64,000 nt of DNA, taken from the NCBI GenBank assembly GCA_025642075.2, contig JAODUO010000080.1, positions 575,001 to 639,000 on the forward strand, written 5' to 3'. Under the pieces are notes generated by a model. It did no database searches, had not been told where the DNA came from, and saw only the letters and a program-made list of their open reading frames with translations. Positions within the stretch are counted from its first letter, which is position 1; each line of letters opens with the position of its first letter. Both the position numbers and the translations under genes were made by a program. Shown here in pieces: positions 1-42,895 of the stretch. Source of the stretch: Ridgeia piscesae. Lineage: Eukaryota; Annelida; Polychaeta; Sabellida; Siboglinidae.

Positions 1-789
1 ACGGCATTTACGCTCTTCGCGTTCCTCGAATGGAGGCGTTATGTGGGGCGTGCACGGTAGCTCGCTACCACAGTCGGACATTTGCATTGACAGCAATCCA
101 AGTAAAAGTCCTACTTACCAATCGTCGCCACTATTACAACGGGCAGCATTAACAAACATCACACATTCTGGCAAGTCTCCCATGGCCGTACCAACTGAAT
201 CTTTGTCAAAGCGCGACTACGATCGTTTGCGTCGATCGATGCGGCGTTTCCGATCGCTTTCATGTTTACACCATCAGCCAGGGGTCGCCACGTGTTAGGC
301 GTAAAATCAACGCGTCCATCAACTCAACCGCCAGAAACAGATCTCCGTCTCAGATGCATCCAGTTGAATAGATGAATAACGCAACGCTGCACCTTTTATT
401 TGGATGAAACTAAGAAGAACCGGCTTTTCCATTTTAGGCTTAATTAATCGGACAATTTCAATGCGCCAGTGTCATCCAGTAGGTTGGGGACAAAACCACT
501 AATTGTATCCAAAAGCTGTGGCTTTCGATCAGGTCATGACATCGGTAGAAATGGATGCTATTCTTTGTTTGCGCCAATGTTCAGCTGCTTAGAAACTAAC
601 TACAAACAAATTCACAAATTTATACGGCTACTTCATATTTTAAATACTTATACAGAACATGGTGCATGTATACTACTACAGAAAAAATGCAGACAAAAAT
701 CACCCCGTAAAAAACATGTAATATTATACGTAGTTTCAAAATCATTTCTTAGTTAAAAGTGACAACGTTATTATATCAGCCTTAGAACA
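1..789. other. Unannotated sequence
   Basis: Only short frames (85 and 95 codons) with no recognisable domain or splice structure. Nothing else supported. Confidence 0.5.
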
Positions 790-1087
790 CGCGCACGCGC
801 ACGCGCACGCGCACGCGCACGCGCACGCGCACGCGCACGCGCACGCGCACGCGCACGCGCACGCGCACGCGCACGCGCACGCGCACGCGCACGCGCACGC
901 GCACGCGCACGCGCACGCGCACGCGACGCGCACGCGCACGCGCACGCGCACGCGCACGCGCACGCGCACGCGCACGCGCACGCGCACGCGCACGCGCACG
1001 CGCACGCGCACGCGCACGCGCACGCGCACGCGCACGCGCACGCGCACGCGCACGCGCACGCGCACGCGCACGCGCACGCGCACGCGC
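790..1087. repeat. (GCACGC)n purine/pyrimidine-alternating microsatellite
   Basis: About 300 bp of strictly alternating purine and pyrimidine (gcacgc units) with one interruption near 924, a composition that favours left-handed Z-DNA. It abuts the left end of the pogo-like transposon. Confidence 0.97.
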
Positions 1088-1090
1088 ATA

Positions 1091-2634
1091 GGGTAACCTG
1101 GGGCAAAACGTAATACGGCCCCCCGTCTTATCTGCCAAACGAGTGAACATAAACTAACGTTGAATAGTGGAACATGATGCTGCTACCTAGCGAATACTCA
1201 TACCGACCGCAAGGACAAACGCTATTAAAAGTAAGTTCACAAACCTATTTTAAAGTTTTGCATACCCTGTGATCTAGTAATCACTCTTCGGTCAAATCGA
1301 TGCTAACATGTTCACCGTGTGATGATAAGCCAGCGACTGGTGCTAATGCACTTACATCAATACACGTTTTCAATTACTTTAATCGAAATGGGAGCGATAT
1401 TAAAGGATTACATGTGAATGTGAAAAAGTCAGCACTGGTGTGTATGGGGTAAGACGGCCCTGTGAGAACGGGGCAAAACGGCCCCGGGGCCGTCTTGCCC
1501 CGCCATGCAGTACGAATATGGTATGTAAACGTAACAAAGCTGTGATGTATTTATGGCATACACAATAATTTAAGTAAAACGTGAAAGAAAGTCGACGAAA
1601 GCAGCGATGAAGAGGATTGGCCGTGTTTGGAGAACCATTCAGTTGCAGTCGGCCACGAGAAGTCTGGGTTCAATGCCAAGAATGCAAGAATTGGGCTCAC
1701 AGTGAGTGCACACCAGGGCTCCCGTATTTCGTGTGTCCCAACCGCGAGTCAGAGTGTGATTAGACAATAGAGTATCTGCAAGCCATTCGTTAATACAATA
1801 TGTTAATTATTTTAAGGCTTGTGATGATGCAAATTCCAAAGCTGATGAGTGTTTTCAGTGACGAGTGTAACGATAATGCAGAATATTGCTGCAAATGACA
1901 ACTGTAATTTTTTTGACATATTGTAATTAATGATGAGTGGTTTCGACTGAAGAAATATCTGCCGCGAAGTATGTGCAACTTCTGCAAGCCATTACTTTAG
2001 TATTTTAAAACCTATATGCTTAGATGTTCAACACTATAGTGATTTTAAGGCCTGTGATGATGCAGATGCCAAAGGTGATCGTAATGTCGAATAATACCGA
2101 CAGGAGCTGATAGGTAGGAAACCGGGATGTCCAGGGTGTAAGATCAATAGAGCGGGAGAAGTGTAGAAATGCAACAAATATTATCAGTATTATGTGACCG
2201 TGTCGTATTGTCGAAGAAGCAATAGAAGACGGACACAACAATGATGAGTGATGCGGAGTGGTGATTATTTCTGTTCACGATGAGTGATACTAATTGTAGT
2301 ACTTAATGACGGTTTGAATAAATAACGGATAAAACACATTGTTTTTATATCATTACAACGGTGAAACCTAATATTAGAGTAAATAGGCGAGGGGCCGTTT
2401 TACCCCAGGCGAGGGGCCGTTTTACCCCAAGCATGGGGCAAAACGGTTTTATTGGAGCACATTTTAAATTTGTTATAACTTACGTTTTGGTTATTCAATC
2501 GTTCAGAGACATGTGTCATACACAAAGTATATATATACCTCAACACTATTACTGCACAATTATGCATCGACAAATTATGGATACAAAAATACACAACATT
2601 TCCCTTAGGGGGACCGGGCTGCCCCAGGTTACCC
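1091..2634. mobile_element. pogo-like DNA transposon, decayed
   Basis: A 1,544-bp element with perfect terminal inverted repeats GGGTAACCTGGGGCA (1091-1105) and TGCCCCAGGTTACCC (2620-2634), flanked by TA on both sides as expected for Tc1/mariner/pogo. Subterminal GGGGCAAAACGGCCCC-type motifs recur near 1470-1500 and 2390-2445. Internally, about 1650-1760 (plus) encodes a zinc-finger tail WVQCQECKNWAHSECT...YFVCP. No intact transposase remains. Confidence 0.85.
1575..1762 (+). pseudogene. Transposase C-terminal PHD-like finger remnant
   Basis: DEEDWPC in one frame is followed, after a frameshift, by GEPFSCSRPREVWVQCQECK, NWAHSEC, YFVCPNRESECD and stop. The W-x2-C-x2-C-x2-W-x-H-x2-C spacing is the Cys/His finger found at the C-terminus of many pogo/Tigger-type DDE transposases. 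The frameshift and missing catalytic domain make it a pseudogene. Confidence 0.65.
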
Positions 2635-2638
2635 TATA

Positions 2639-2900
2639 TATCGGTCTCCTTAAAACCTATATGCTTAGATGCCGCGTACGGGAGACCGGTGTGTAATCGG
2701 AAGTTAGTTATTAGTTATACTTATTTACAGTAACTAGTATATATTTAACGTCGACCTGGTATATCCAAAACCCAATATAACGATAAAAATAACAACGTAA
2801 AATTATATTAAAATTAATACATATCAAACAAGCATATAGTACACTGAGCACGGAACGCTAACCCCTCAATCAATATATAGCTAAATTTTTAAACTATAAT

Positions 2901-2935
<35 letters not shown>

Positions 2936-3546
2936 CCGCGTACGGGAGACCAGTTGTGCATATAGCACCGCGTACGGGAGACCGCTGTTTTAAGGAGACC
3001 GGAGCCGGTTCCTTAAAGTTTTGATGTGTGATTGCATAACTAATGCATTTTATTTAATGATTATATAAAGGAATTAACTTATGCAATTATTATAAACTTT
3101 ATTTTATATTTTGATTGGTTTTGAGCACATTTATTGCAAGACACTTGTATATATTTATGTGCATAAGGCGCCGCGTACGGGACCCCGGCAAAGATATGCG
3201 TATAGTTTAAGTGTTGCTATTGATTGAGGGGTTTGTGTTCCGTGCTTAGTGTACTATATGCTTGTTTGATATGTATTACTTTTAATAAATATATACACAC
3301 GTTAATAAAACAAATATTTGACGGATCTCCTAGCCATACGTTGTACATTTGTTAAATGCGGCGCTGTCAATTTGCGTATCTGCATATATATTTACGGTTT
3401 TGTTATCGTTGCGTTGGGTTTTGGATATACCAGGTCGACGTTAAATATATACTACTGCAAATAAGTATAGCTAATAACTAATTTCCGATTACACACCGGT
3501 CTCCCGTACGCGGCATCTAAGCATATTGTTTTAAGGAGATCGATTT
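2639..3546. mobile_element. Foldback element with ~250-bp arms
   Basis: Left arm about 2639-2890 and right arm about 3210-3546 are inverted copies, with ends reading CTCCTTAAAAC..ATATGCTTAG. Both contain GCCGCGTACGGGAGACCGG, GTCGACCTGGTATATCC and the segment GAGCACGGAAC. The CGCGTACGGGAGACC motif also recurs inside (2938, 2970, 3171). No open frame, so a non-autonomous foldback transposon. Confidence 0.8.
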
Positions 3547-3694
3547 TTTTGTATATACATTATTTATTGCAATATCATAACAAAATATTATCCAATTAGG
3601 AAAAAAATTATTGGAAAATCAGTGACATAAAAATATATGGCCGGTCTCCTGTAGACGGTCGTATATGCACTGGTCTCCCTATGCAGCATTTAGC

Positions 3695-3697
<3 letters not shown>

Positions 3698-3776
<79 letters not shown>

Positions 3777-3778
3777 TA
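3698..3778. repeat. (AT)n microsatellite
   Basis: About 80 bp of alternating AT beside GGTCTCC motifs derived from the neighbouring foldback family. Confidence 0.95.
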
Positions 3779-4162
3779 TTGTAGTAGTGCCAACGATTGG
3801 TTTATATTATTGTTCTCTTGTTGTCCGTCATCAGGGATGAGTCTATTGCAAAACTTCATTTTATCTACTCGCCAAAACAACTTCTCTCTTTTGCTGTTGT
3901 TCTCCATTCTCTTCCCACTCATTCTAGATCTCTCTTAACGCAGTCCTCCCATCGCATTCTCCGTCTTCCTCGCCTCATTTTCCCTCCACCACCAAAACAA
4001 CGGACTCATCATTCTGGCCTGTACTGTTCGTCTGCCCCTAAAATACATAGTTGTGTCATGTGTGATCATGCGTATGTAGTTCAGCATTGACGAACAGCCT
4101 TGGCAGTGGTCTTTGCAAAATAGAATTCGCAAAAAAACTTCATTTAGGAAGGTGAAAGCAAC

Positions 4163-4350
4163 GTGTGTGTGTGTGTGTGTGTGCGTGTGCGTGGGCGCGT
4201 GCGCGTGCGCGTGCGCGTGTGTGCGAGTGGGTGTGTTTGTGCGTGTGTGTGCGCGCACTCGTGTGTATATATCGTATGCATGCATCCACGTATCCGTGTT
4301 TGTACATGATTGTGTGTGCGCGCGCGCGGGTGTGTATATGTTATGTGCAT
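4163..4350. repeat. (GT)n/(GCGT)n-rich low-complexity tract
   Basis: Alternating GT, GTGC and GCGC blocks. The apparent reading frames on both strands are composition artefacts. Confidence 0.93.
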
Positions 4351-4359
4351 GTATGCGAA

Positions 4360-7300
4360 AAGAGACTACAAATGTTGGGGTCGTTTCGTCACCACAACTA
4401 AGTCCACAAGCTATCCATCGAGTCGAGGATGGCGTCTGGCAGGAGGTGATCGGTCAATGATCCCGATTGAGGTGACTCAGGAGCCTGAGAATTGATCTGC
4501 AGGTCTTACACGTTGCGGTGGGAGCCAGAGGTTCTGGCTGGGATATATATATGCCGTTGTGGATGCATCTCTCTTGCCTCTATTCTCTCTATCGCCGCTT
4601 CTCTTGCCCGTGACCTAGGCGACCAGGGTCTGGGTGCGGGCTGCGCTGTGGACGTTGCTACCCCAAATATGTTGATGCCGATTTTTATCCTTCTTCGTTT
4701 GGTGTTTAAATTGTTTTCCTGGCCACCTCGAGTTCTCAAACAACGTGTCAGCTGTGAGAAAAGTACGTATCGGGGTGGCGGGCGTCTGGCATTCGGAAGC
4801 AAGGACCGCTTCACCCACCTAGCTTCCAGGCCGATCGCCGATCCCACGAAGCAGCGGAGGAGAAAGGAGAACGGAGATGATTCAATACGCACAGATCTCC
4901 GTTATACTCGGAACCTCCTGACTGGCGCTTTAGGCTTGGGCGCAACTGTTGATGCTTCACTGAAGGAAAGTCTATCTGGTGTTGTTGGCCTAACTGTCTA
5001 CGTGGATGAAGTGGCCGCTGACAACACGTGTTCCTTCAGTTTGGTCATTCACACTTGTCCCGGATAAACTCTATCAACCAGCTCTGAATTCTACCGTTTC
5101 TGCAGGCAACTTGCCAATGTCTTCTTAGAATATAGCCTCGTCGTTTGATCGAAGCGCTGATGTAAAAACAGGCAGTCATCAGCAAACAGGGGGCCTAGAT
5201 AAGAGGATCGATCTAGAACCGAGCCCTGTGAGCGCAGCGCCCAGCAGGAAGGCCAGTTCGCAAACGTCTTCCAGGGACACGGACTACACGTCGGATATTA
5301 TGTTTAAACAGACGAGACTGTTGATTGTGTCACTAACGCAAGCAGCTGCCAATTGATGCAGTGATTGTCCTATAGAGCGACAGAGGACAGAGGTCGACCA
5401 GCATCGTTGTCCTGAAATGACATTGGACAATGGCTGACAGTTGAATACGGCGGGAAAACCATGGAAGGATAACATCTGCAAATCAACCACCAGCCACTGC
5501 GAGTAAGGACGTCGTGGTGTCATTTACTAGACGCTTAACAACGAATGTAGTTTACTCTGATCTTAACATAAATTGTGTTACCTAGAACAATTATATTACA
5601 AACTGTCCATCTCAACCTCAGTTATAATGGCTAATGTTGATCCCCGACAGTAGCCGTCTTCTCGACCTGAATGTGTCCGACGTATCGTCGTTTTCTCGTC
5701 GAAGAAGTTCGCGAACAAACCTTGCTGCGGGTCGAGGTAATGTCCTCATCTTCAAATCGCCGCCGCTAAGAAGCACGTCAATCCGATTCGACGTGGTTGC
5801 CACGTTACGTACAAAGCGCGAACGTCACCCGATGACGTCATCTCCGTTTGTAACGCTTACGTCGATGACGCACGATCTAATGGTGTCCAGCGTGTTTCTT
5901 GAGACAATGTGTACCGCGGCGTCTTCGTGTTCGTAAACTTCCAGCATGATATTTCGCAGGCTCGCATGATTTTTAAATTTAATTGTTCCGCAGTTCGGTA
6001 CACTTCGATGACTTAATGTCTGGCTGGCCAGGTGGATATATATCTTCAGCTACTGTTTGTCAGTGCATTCAGTTAGATCTTTCTGGCAATTCTGGGCCAC
6101 ATTCCACCAGCCGCGACCAGTTCAGCAGGGAACGACGTTTTATTTGACAATATTACGGCAAGACTCTTCACCTCCGTGACGTCACCTGACCGCCATCTAA
6201 ACCAACGCTCTTTGCCATTAGCGTATGCAGAATGACACTTTGGTAAAAGCGAACACTTGTCTTTGAACAAGCATAAACCACTGCGTTTCCTTCTGCGTAT
6301 CGTGGACATTAACAGTTCGTTCCTATCGTAGTTCTTCCATGTCCATGTCCGACTGTCGCAGGCGATCATGGCTATCCAAACCGCAATCAATTGCTGCAAT
6401 TCTGTCGTGCACTCTCCACTAGTACTTATTCCAGCAGTATTTTGCGAAGATGTTTCCTGCTATATAAATATATATTTGACAATTGAACATAAATTTTATC
6501 TACACCAGATAATTAGATGATGTCCTTCTCCCTGTTGTCATTGTTTCCGAGCAAACGTTTCTATATATACATTTATGCCAAGCTGACCTTTCTATGCTGG
6601 CACTGAGGGTGGTCACTGCCAGGGTGCTTGTTATCCTCAGTGGTTCTTTTACATTAATGTGATTCTCAAATTCACGAGGGATACAGTCCCCAAATGCCCG
6701 CCATGTGGATACACTAAACACTACACCATCTATGCCTCTCTTTTCACCTCGATTTCATGCGCACATAATTTGCACATGGTCCTGATTACTGTAGGACATA
6801 AATAAAACTTTCTTAATTAATAAAATGCCACAAACTGTTGCATGTAAAAATTTATTGTATAGTGCTGCTACAACTCGTAACAAACCGACTCAATGACCAA
6901 CTGATGCGTCTGGTCATTAATAGACACAATAATAGGGCCCTATGTAGCCTAGTTTAAACACTAGCCTCGCCATACAAATATGGTGGTGGGTTATTGGGAA
7001 AATTTGGACTGGTTCTTCTCAACAATGACGTGTTCGAACTGTTCTAGTGCAACCGTGATATAGATTATAGACCAGAGATCAGCTCAGTCAAGATGCAGCC
7101 TCTTTTTGACAACTAATCCCACCTGTACGACACATACAAAACTAAAATAATTATATTTAACAATTACTGTTCCAATCTCCGATAACCACTGTTCTCATGC
7201 AGTCTGTACAATCACTTTCACTAATCACCATCGCCCGAATAAGCTACATACACAGGGGAGATTATTTCAACATGACTCCGACTATGCCAATATGACACGG

Positions 7301-7415
7301 ACATTGAAGCTTTTTACGCACACATTAAATATACATAAACACTGTCAAGAAGTCCAGTCGTGCGCGCAGCCTTCTCGTTCGTGGTCCCGTTCTACTTCCT
7401 GCCCAGTGGCGCCAT
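4360..7415. other. Intergenic region and SPT16 3' UTR
   Basis: No gene recognised. Frames of up to 191 codons (4492-5067 plus) match no family I know and lack domain features. About 6851-7415 is probably the SPT16 3' UTR, ending at the minus-strand AATAAA (6851-6856). Confidence 0.5.
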
Positions 7416-36529
<29,114 letters not shown>

Positions 36530-36664
36530 GTCTTGGTTTCAGAAATGCGCCGCATCCATGCTTCGCCTCAAAATGGCGGGAGCCGTGTAATGACGTCAAA
36601 TGACGGGAATTCCTACAACCAAATGGCGTTTCACAAATGCGTTGATTGGATGTTTGAACCAAAG
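36530..36664. promoter_or_regulatory. Compact bidirectional promoter between SPT16 and TRAPPC2L
   Basis: Only 135 bp separate the two divergent start codons. The interval contains a full CRE palindrome TGACGTCA (36591-36598), two AAATGGCG motifs resembling YY1 sites (36571 and 36621) and an inverted CCAAT box ATTGG (36645-36649). I see no TATA box. This composition is typical of paired housekeeping promoters. Transcription start sites are not known, so the 5' UTRs may overlap. Confidence 0.8.
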
Positions 36665-39506
36665 ATGGCCGTTTGCGTGGCAGTCATTGCTAAAGAAGTA
36701 ATGCGTTTTGACGTTTTGTTCTTAAATGTTCGCACTGTGATGATGTTATAAACATGACATAGCAATATTAGCTTAAGTGGACAAATTACATGTTGCACTT
36801 CGTAGATTGTATGCATTAGATACGTTTGTATCGTGGGGAAATCCCCTCGACGTCTGACACTCAGTGACTGAGAGTCCGACTGAGTGTGAGGGAGAGTGCG
36901 CCGTCTTCTTTTTAATTTGGCATTCGTTTTAATTTCTACAGTGTTAGCACAGGATGCATGGTAGCAACATATGTGGCTAGAGTCTCTGATCATGTCTCGG
37001 ATGTTGTGACAGCCTTAAAATACCAAACTGTAATTATTAAGTTAGTAATATGTTAGGACCATGATAATTCTTAGGCTTAGCATCATCATCAAAAGACAAA
37101 ACATTGATGTTGGCTAGTTAAGTTAACTTAAGTCAGTAATAATAATAATTGCATGTGGTTAATGTAATTATTTCAGATTCAGAAATTCCAATAAAGCATA
37201 ATTTTATTAGGCTTAAACACCTACATGCAACCGGACAAGAAAGCATTTCCTTATCAAGAGTCAAGCAAAATTGCCTATGTTTTATGATCCGATTAATTAA
37301 CCATTAGACTTAGACCTGATAAATAGTTATTGATGTCTTTGTGTTTCACAGCTCAACAACATGGGCCAGCCTAGGCCATCGTTTGAACCTGAGGGGTTCA
37401 GGATTTTAATAGAAAATGCCACATTGCCTGTGTCTTTCAGAAAGCACACTCTCAGTGATTAGTTCCTTCTATTTTTCTTATAAAGATCTCAAGCAGGGGT
37501 AGTGAGATAGAATATCCTGACAAACCTCCAGAAAGGGCCAAAAGATGTAGATAATTTTCACGCTAGTAGCACTTATGCAATCAGGTTTCAATAACATGTT
37601 TCATTCTGTGACTCGGATGTGCGAGAAGTTTTAGGAGGTCTGACTTTTAGTGTTTTTCCTGCCAGAATTACCCGCTGTTTCTGAAGACATTATCAACAGA
37701 GAACGAGTTGAAGTCTTCTTACATTGTTCATACATCGCTGGACGTGATCGAAGAAAAGATCTCTTCAGGTGGCAAGAATACAAACGATCCAAGGGAACTT
37801 TATCAGGGTCTTCTGTACCCTACAGAAGACTACAAAGTGTATCCTTCAGATATTCATAAAACATTGCATCTGTGTTAGCATTAGCTACATTTATGTAAGT
37901 AAGGGTAAACAAAATAATAAGAGAACAATGGCGGTCTATTAATTTGTATTTCTCCATTCTTTTGTAGTGACTCTGTTTAGATCTAATGTAAATTTACACA
38001 AAAACATACCTGGGCCTTATAACGGTGGGAGGCTATTATAAACAAATATATGGTGATTTACAGACTTATAGCATATGGCTGATTGTAAGGGGTTGTTTTT
38101 CACATGCTCAGGCAACTGCGCCATCCAACGGACCTCCAGTTGCACCTTTCTTGTTGACCAAAAAAACATCCCACTGCAGTCACACAACACCTTGCTTCAG
38201 TGGGGGTGGGGGGTTCATACATATTCTAGCCTACAACCTTTATAGTGACATGTGAATTATTGAAATAAATTGTTGTTCTTCTTCTTAACTAATTGTCAGA
38301 TATGGTTATGTGACCAACACTAAGATCAAATTTATAGGTGTTCTGAATGCGAACAATATCACACTGCGTGACAATGAAATTAGAAGTGTAAGTGATGTTT
38401 AAATAAATAAAATTGTGTATATATATTATTTATTTTTAGTCTCGTTTGCAATCAGTCTTCATGTTTACAAGTCTGTTGTGGCCTCTTGGTCATTGTCATT
38501 TAGGGGGGTCAGTAAAGACATACACTGGTTACACCCGTCACATGACATGTACTAATGCAGATTTAATTTGTTATTTTGGATGGTAAAAGTGACAAGTCCT
38601 GGCCCACATATTGTAGGTTTGAACCAGTGTTGAGTGCAAATTTGTTTGTCTTCATGAACTTGGTCGGACCGACCAAGTGAAACCAGCTGTAAAACTGCTG
38701 ATGACTATTATGCTACAGCCTTTTGTAATAAAATATGTTACTCTCCTGGTCACATGGGCAGTGTATTATATTTTATTGTTTGTATTATACAAAATATTTT
38801 CGGTTTTATAGCATTAAAATAGTTTACAATTAAGAAAGTTCTCAATGTTTACTCGGTAGCTTGGTAGCTGTTATATATGCATTTAATCCTATACTCGAAA
38901 GTGTACGAGACCACCAAACCATATCCTGAATTGCAATACCATGTTTTCATATGGCTGTACGTGTGTAGTGGAATTGTGCTAATTTAAATATGCATTTTCT
39001 AGTGATGTCTTTTTGCAGATGTTTCGTAAGCTACACAACGCCTATGTGGACATGGTGTGTAACCCCTTCTATACGCCAGGAGAGAAAATTGTATCAAAGT
39101 ATGTATGTGCTAAAGAGTGATAGACACTTATAAGTATATAACTTCACGTCTAATCTCTTTCAAAACATATTTCTTCATGATTGTAGAACATACCAAGTGA
39201 CTTAATAGTTATTTACTTGATTTGTTTTGTTTATTTTTCATGTTGTTTTGAGAGAAAAATCAAATGGCTGCAAAATACTAGTTTTAAGACAAAACAAGGC
39301 TGACAATGCCAACAGTTACAGAAAATCTCTCAATCGGTCTAATTTTCCAGCTAATCTATTTGTTGTTCTGGATCAATACTCAAAGACCCAAATAACCACA
39401 TATCCCTGGTACACTCTGATGAGATTTGTGTGTGAATCCAAGATGGCCGCTGTATTGTAGGTCATTCCACAAGATCGTGAGTGGCATGATGGCGCAGGAG
39501 TCGTAG
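36665..39506 (+). CDS. TRAPPC2L: TRAPPC2L, trafficking protein particle subunit 2-like (5 exons)
   Basis: Sedlin-family longin-fold subunit of the TRAPP tethering complexes, acting in ER-Golgi and Golgi traffic. Exons: 36665-36697, 37666-37838, 38300-38387, 39019-39098, 39461-39506 (TAG at 39504). Lengths sum to 420 nt, 139 aa, the size of the human protein. Residues seen: [88 protein letters not shown]; and a C-terminus [14 protein letters not shown] aligned to the family ending. All introns are GT-AG and phases match. The last exon is short and was identified by phase, acceptor and the V-x-x-M-M pattern, so it is slightly less certain. A plus-strand AATAAA lies at 40519. Confidence 0.95.
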
Positions 39507-42500
39507 CACACACGGCACAACTTTCTGATGTGACGACACGCAGTGTGAGCCAGACTGAGACAAGTGCTGTCAAGTCCTCTTGTGTGCTGCTGCAGAGTAG
39601 CCAGAAAGATGTCATACCTACACACAGCGCAAACATTACAGCAGGCAAATATGTTTAATGCCTTTTGACAGTATGTTTACAAATATACTAGTGAATTAAC
39701 TTTTGCATCACAGCCTCATTGCACACAGCAGGGAGACGGTTCTGCCTGCGCTACTGTCTGTGTGGTCATGATTGTGTCAGTCATGTGACCTCAGGTAGTC
39801 TAGGTCTTGTTGGCTGCTTGCTGACTTTCTGAAGATCTTAATCAGAGGCAGCTTCGTATTTGTCAGCCAGTGACCAGGTGTAAAATACTGGCCAGTGGTC
39901 AGTTGTGCATTGAACGTGTCCAGGCAGATGACGGCAAACTATGAAGACAAACTCGATGGATTACATGCACATTTACATTAGAAGGTATCAGGAGTATGAC
40001 AAAGATACGTGATAGGTTATCGTTGCTATGAAAGTGGAATGGGTTCCCCCCTCCACCAGTGCCCAGTTCTAAGGTCAGTCGAGGAGAGCAACAGAACACC
40101 CATCAGTAGTAATCCGAAACTTTTCAAATCTGTTTGAAATGGAAATAGATAATAATGTAAATAGATTGTTGGTAAGATGGACTCATACAAATTGATTTCT
40201 TTGTACACTGTCATTGTACGTTGAAGTTCACATGTATGTGTAGATCAGATAGGTGATATAACAACAGGTTTGGGAGTGGAACCCTAAAACCATGATTATA
40301 GAGAGATTAGAATGTACATTTATGATAGGAAAAATATATTACTTTCCATGGGAGATTGAATTATTCCCACATCATCAAGACAAGAATAGACTTGGAAAAC
40401 ATCCAACTACAAAGCATCTTGTACTGTTTTGTTTTAGTAGTTGTTGCAAGGTTCAGATGTGTACATAAAAGACGATTCCCCAAAAACATGGTTTGTTTAC
40501 CTCTATATGAAAACTTGCAATAAACAAAACAGGTACCAGGCATAATGTGTGAAGATTTTTTATTCCATGATAAACACTGCCATATCACAAGGCTGTAGAT
40601 CCCCAGGCACACTGTACCTACACTACGGAGTGCACCTCACCACTTGTGGCACCTTACAATTTAGCATCCATTCAACAACACAAAAGCCAGACATCCATAG
40701 CAATGACACAATGGGTCCATGCTTGAGGTGCTCCTTTGGCTTGGCTTTCTAAGTTTCGTATAAGAGCACTGATATGCTGCTACTGTCCAGTAAATTCAAT
40801 AATTCCATTACTTGCACTTTGTAAACAACCATATGCAATAGAAAGACAAAGATTTCTTAAACCTTGTTTAAACTTCCCAACATTTTACGTCTTGTTCAGA
40901 TGATGTAAACTTGCTGAAACCTTGGTCTTTTGTTCACAACATTTAAGTAAAGTTTGTGATCTGGACAAGACACTACAAGGACACTATAGAACTTTTGCTG
41001 ACCAAATGTTCCTATCTCTGTCATTCCGACAGTCTGGACACAGTAGATGGCATGATATGACAGGTCACACGCAGACTGCTCGCTCACTGTGAGCCCAAAT
41101 TTGTTTATCAAGCAATCCATTTAACACATCATTCACACATCCGTCAGTGTTATACATGCATAACATTTATACGAATCAACAATCCATCAATAGGGTCCTT
41201 TGCGATATCTCTATACAATAATCAATGACTGTACGCCTGTGTCAGGGTCAATTGTGTCGCGCTACAGTATTTACCTTCTGTTTAAGTCTAGCCAAAATAC
41301 TGTTTCTTCCCGGCAGAAACTGTACACGACATGCACTGCTTTAAATCAAGATCCTCCCTTCTACAATCCCACTTTTAAAATATCAACAAGCATTAAAAGC
41401 ACGCTCCACTACACAACTAAGCAGCTGTCAATGCGCAGATTCCCATTCATCATCCCTCCATCTGTACAAGCACTGTACATGTGACTGGGAGAAAACCACT
41501 GCACAGTATACCAACCGAAACTAACCGGAATTTCTCGCGACATCCTACAATGGCTGAACACAGTGGAGACACGACTACGTTATCAAAGTTGATGCACATT
41601 TTGCAACAAACGATAATTTAAAAGCAGTTGAGTTAAACAGTTTCGGCCAATTCCGAGGTTCGTCACGAGTGATATGACAGACATGCTAAATCTAAACGCG
41701 ATGCACACGTAATGCCAAATTGCTTGTTCTACGCATTTCGCTCAATACTTGATTTGATCATCACCAATACATGCCAAACAGCTTTTTAAACTTGGTACGC
41801 AGAGTTTTGTGCATGCTGGAGTTATTTTGATATTCCACCTGCACATGTGAAGATCGATGCAGACACCGCGGTGTATGCAGAAACACATCACCAGACACAC
41901 GACACACATACTGAGGACCACCAGTTCAATTCAAGACAACAAGTGATTCGTCGACCAGCTTCCTTGGCGACAGTAGTTTACAACAGCCTTGCATTTGTGC
42001 TTGAAATACATACATATATATAGCTTTCAGTGCAATATTTATATGTCAAAAAATCCTATACAAGTAGTTATGAAACCCTGTCTACTGTTCCCGTACACGT
42101 GCCAGCAACACGAGACATATACATATCTGGTCAACTCAGATCAACTACTGCAGAGTTGACAAAACATCTTAAACTGGACAAAAGTGCCTACATGTGTTTC
42201 ATACAAGACTTTCCTGTAGACCGCTGCCTGCATATAAGGATGTCTTGTATCATAGTCTCCGTCCATTCATCGCCCATACAGTCACACAATTACAACACTG
42301 CATAACCGGAGTAGTTTCTTGGGAAATGGCAAATCGTCAACCTGCAGTGGTCTGCTGTGCATAATGAGGCAAGGTAAACTATCGTAAAACACAACGGGGA
42401 TTGTGTAAAATAAAGTACGGAAACAGACCCGCAGACAGCTCGTTGTGAGAATCGCTGACCAAGATGTGGCACAAATCAATCGTAAGTCGGATATTCAACA

Positions 42501-42895
42501 ATTCATTAACACTTCCTCAACACCTGTACACGTCCTGTACACCTGTACAAACACATTCCCTTGGACCGACATGACCGGTACAGCTAAGACGCTGTCGTGG
42601 CCGATTTAAAACATTGTGACACTGAAACATCATTTTTGTCATAAATAACTGCGCAGTAACACCTGCCTTGATACGTACAACATTTAAAAGGTTTTGCATC
42701 TTTGCATACTGCAGATGCATTATAGAAAATAAAATATCAACGACTTAGGTTTACTCTGAGAACGTGATAACACTGAGTGAAATGTGTGACGAAGCGGCGT
42801 GCGCCGCATATCGATCGAACTCCACCTCAAGTCCATGTCGGACGTCGATGGCAACACACGTGTGTGACTGACGGCTGACATTGAAACTGAGATGC
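39507..42895. other. Tail-to-tail interval between TRAPPC2L and TOP1 (3' UTRs)
   Basis: No protein-coding exon found. Opposed poly(A) signals, plus-strand AATAAA at 40519-40524 and minus-strand AATAAA at 40559-40564, would place the two transcript ends side by side and give TOP1 a ~2.3-kb 3' UTR. These are motif-only calls. Confidence 0.45.

Noticed and set aside
742..1150. Arg/Val/Ala/Cys-repeat frames
   Set aside because: Translation of the (GCACGC)n microsatellite.
4492..5067. 191-codon plus-strand frame
   Set aside because: No recognisable domain, no splice context and overlapping frames on the other strand; treated as chance.
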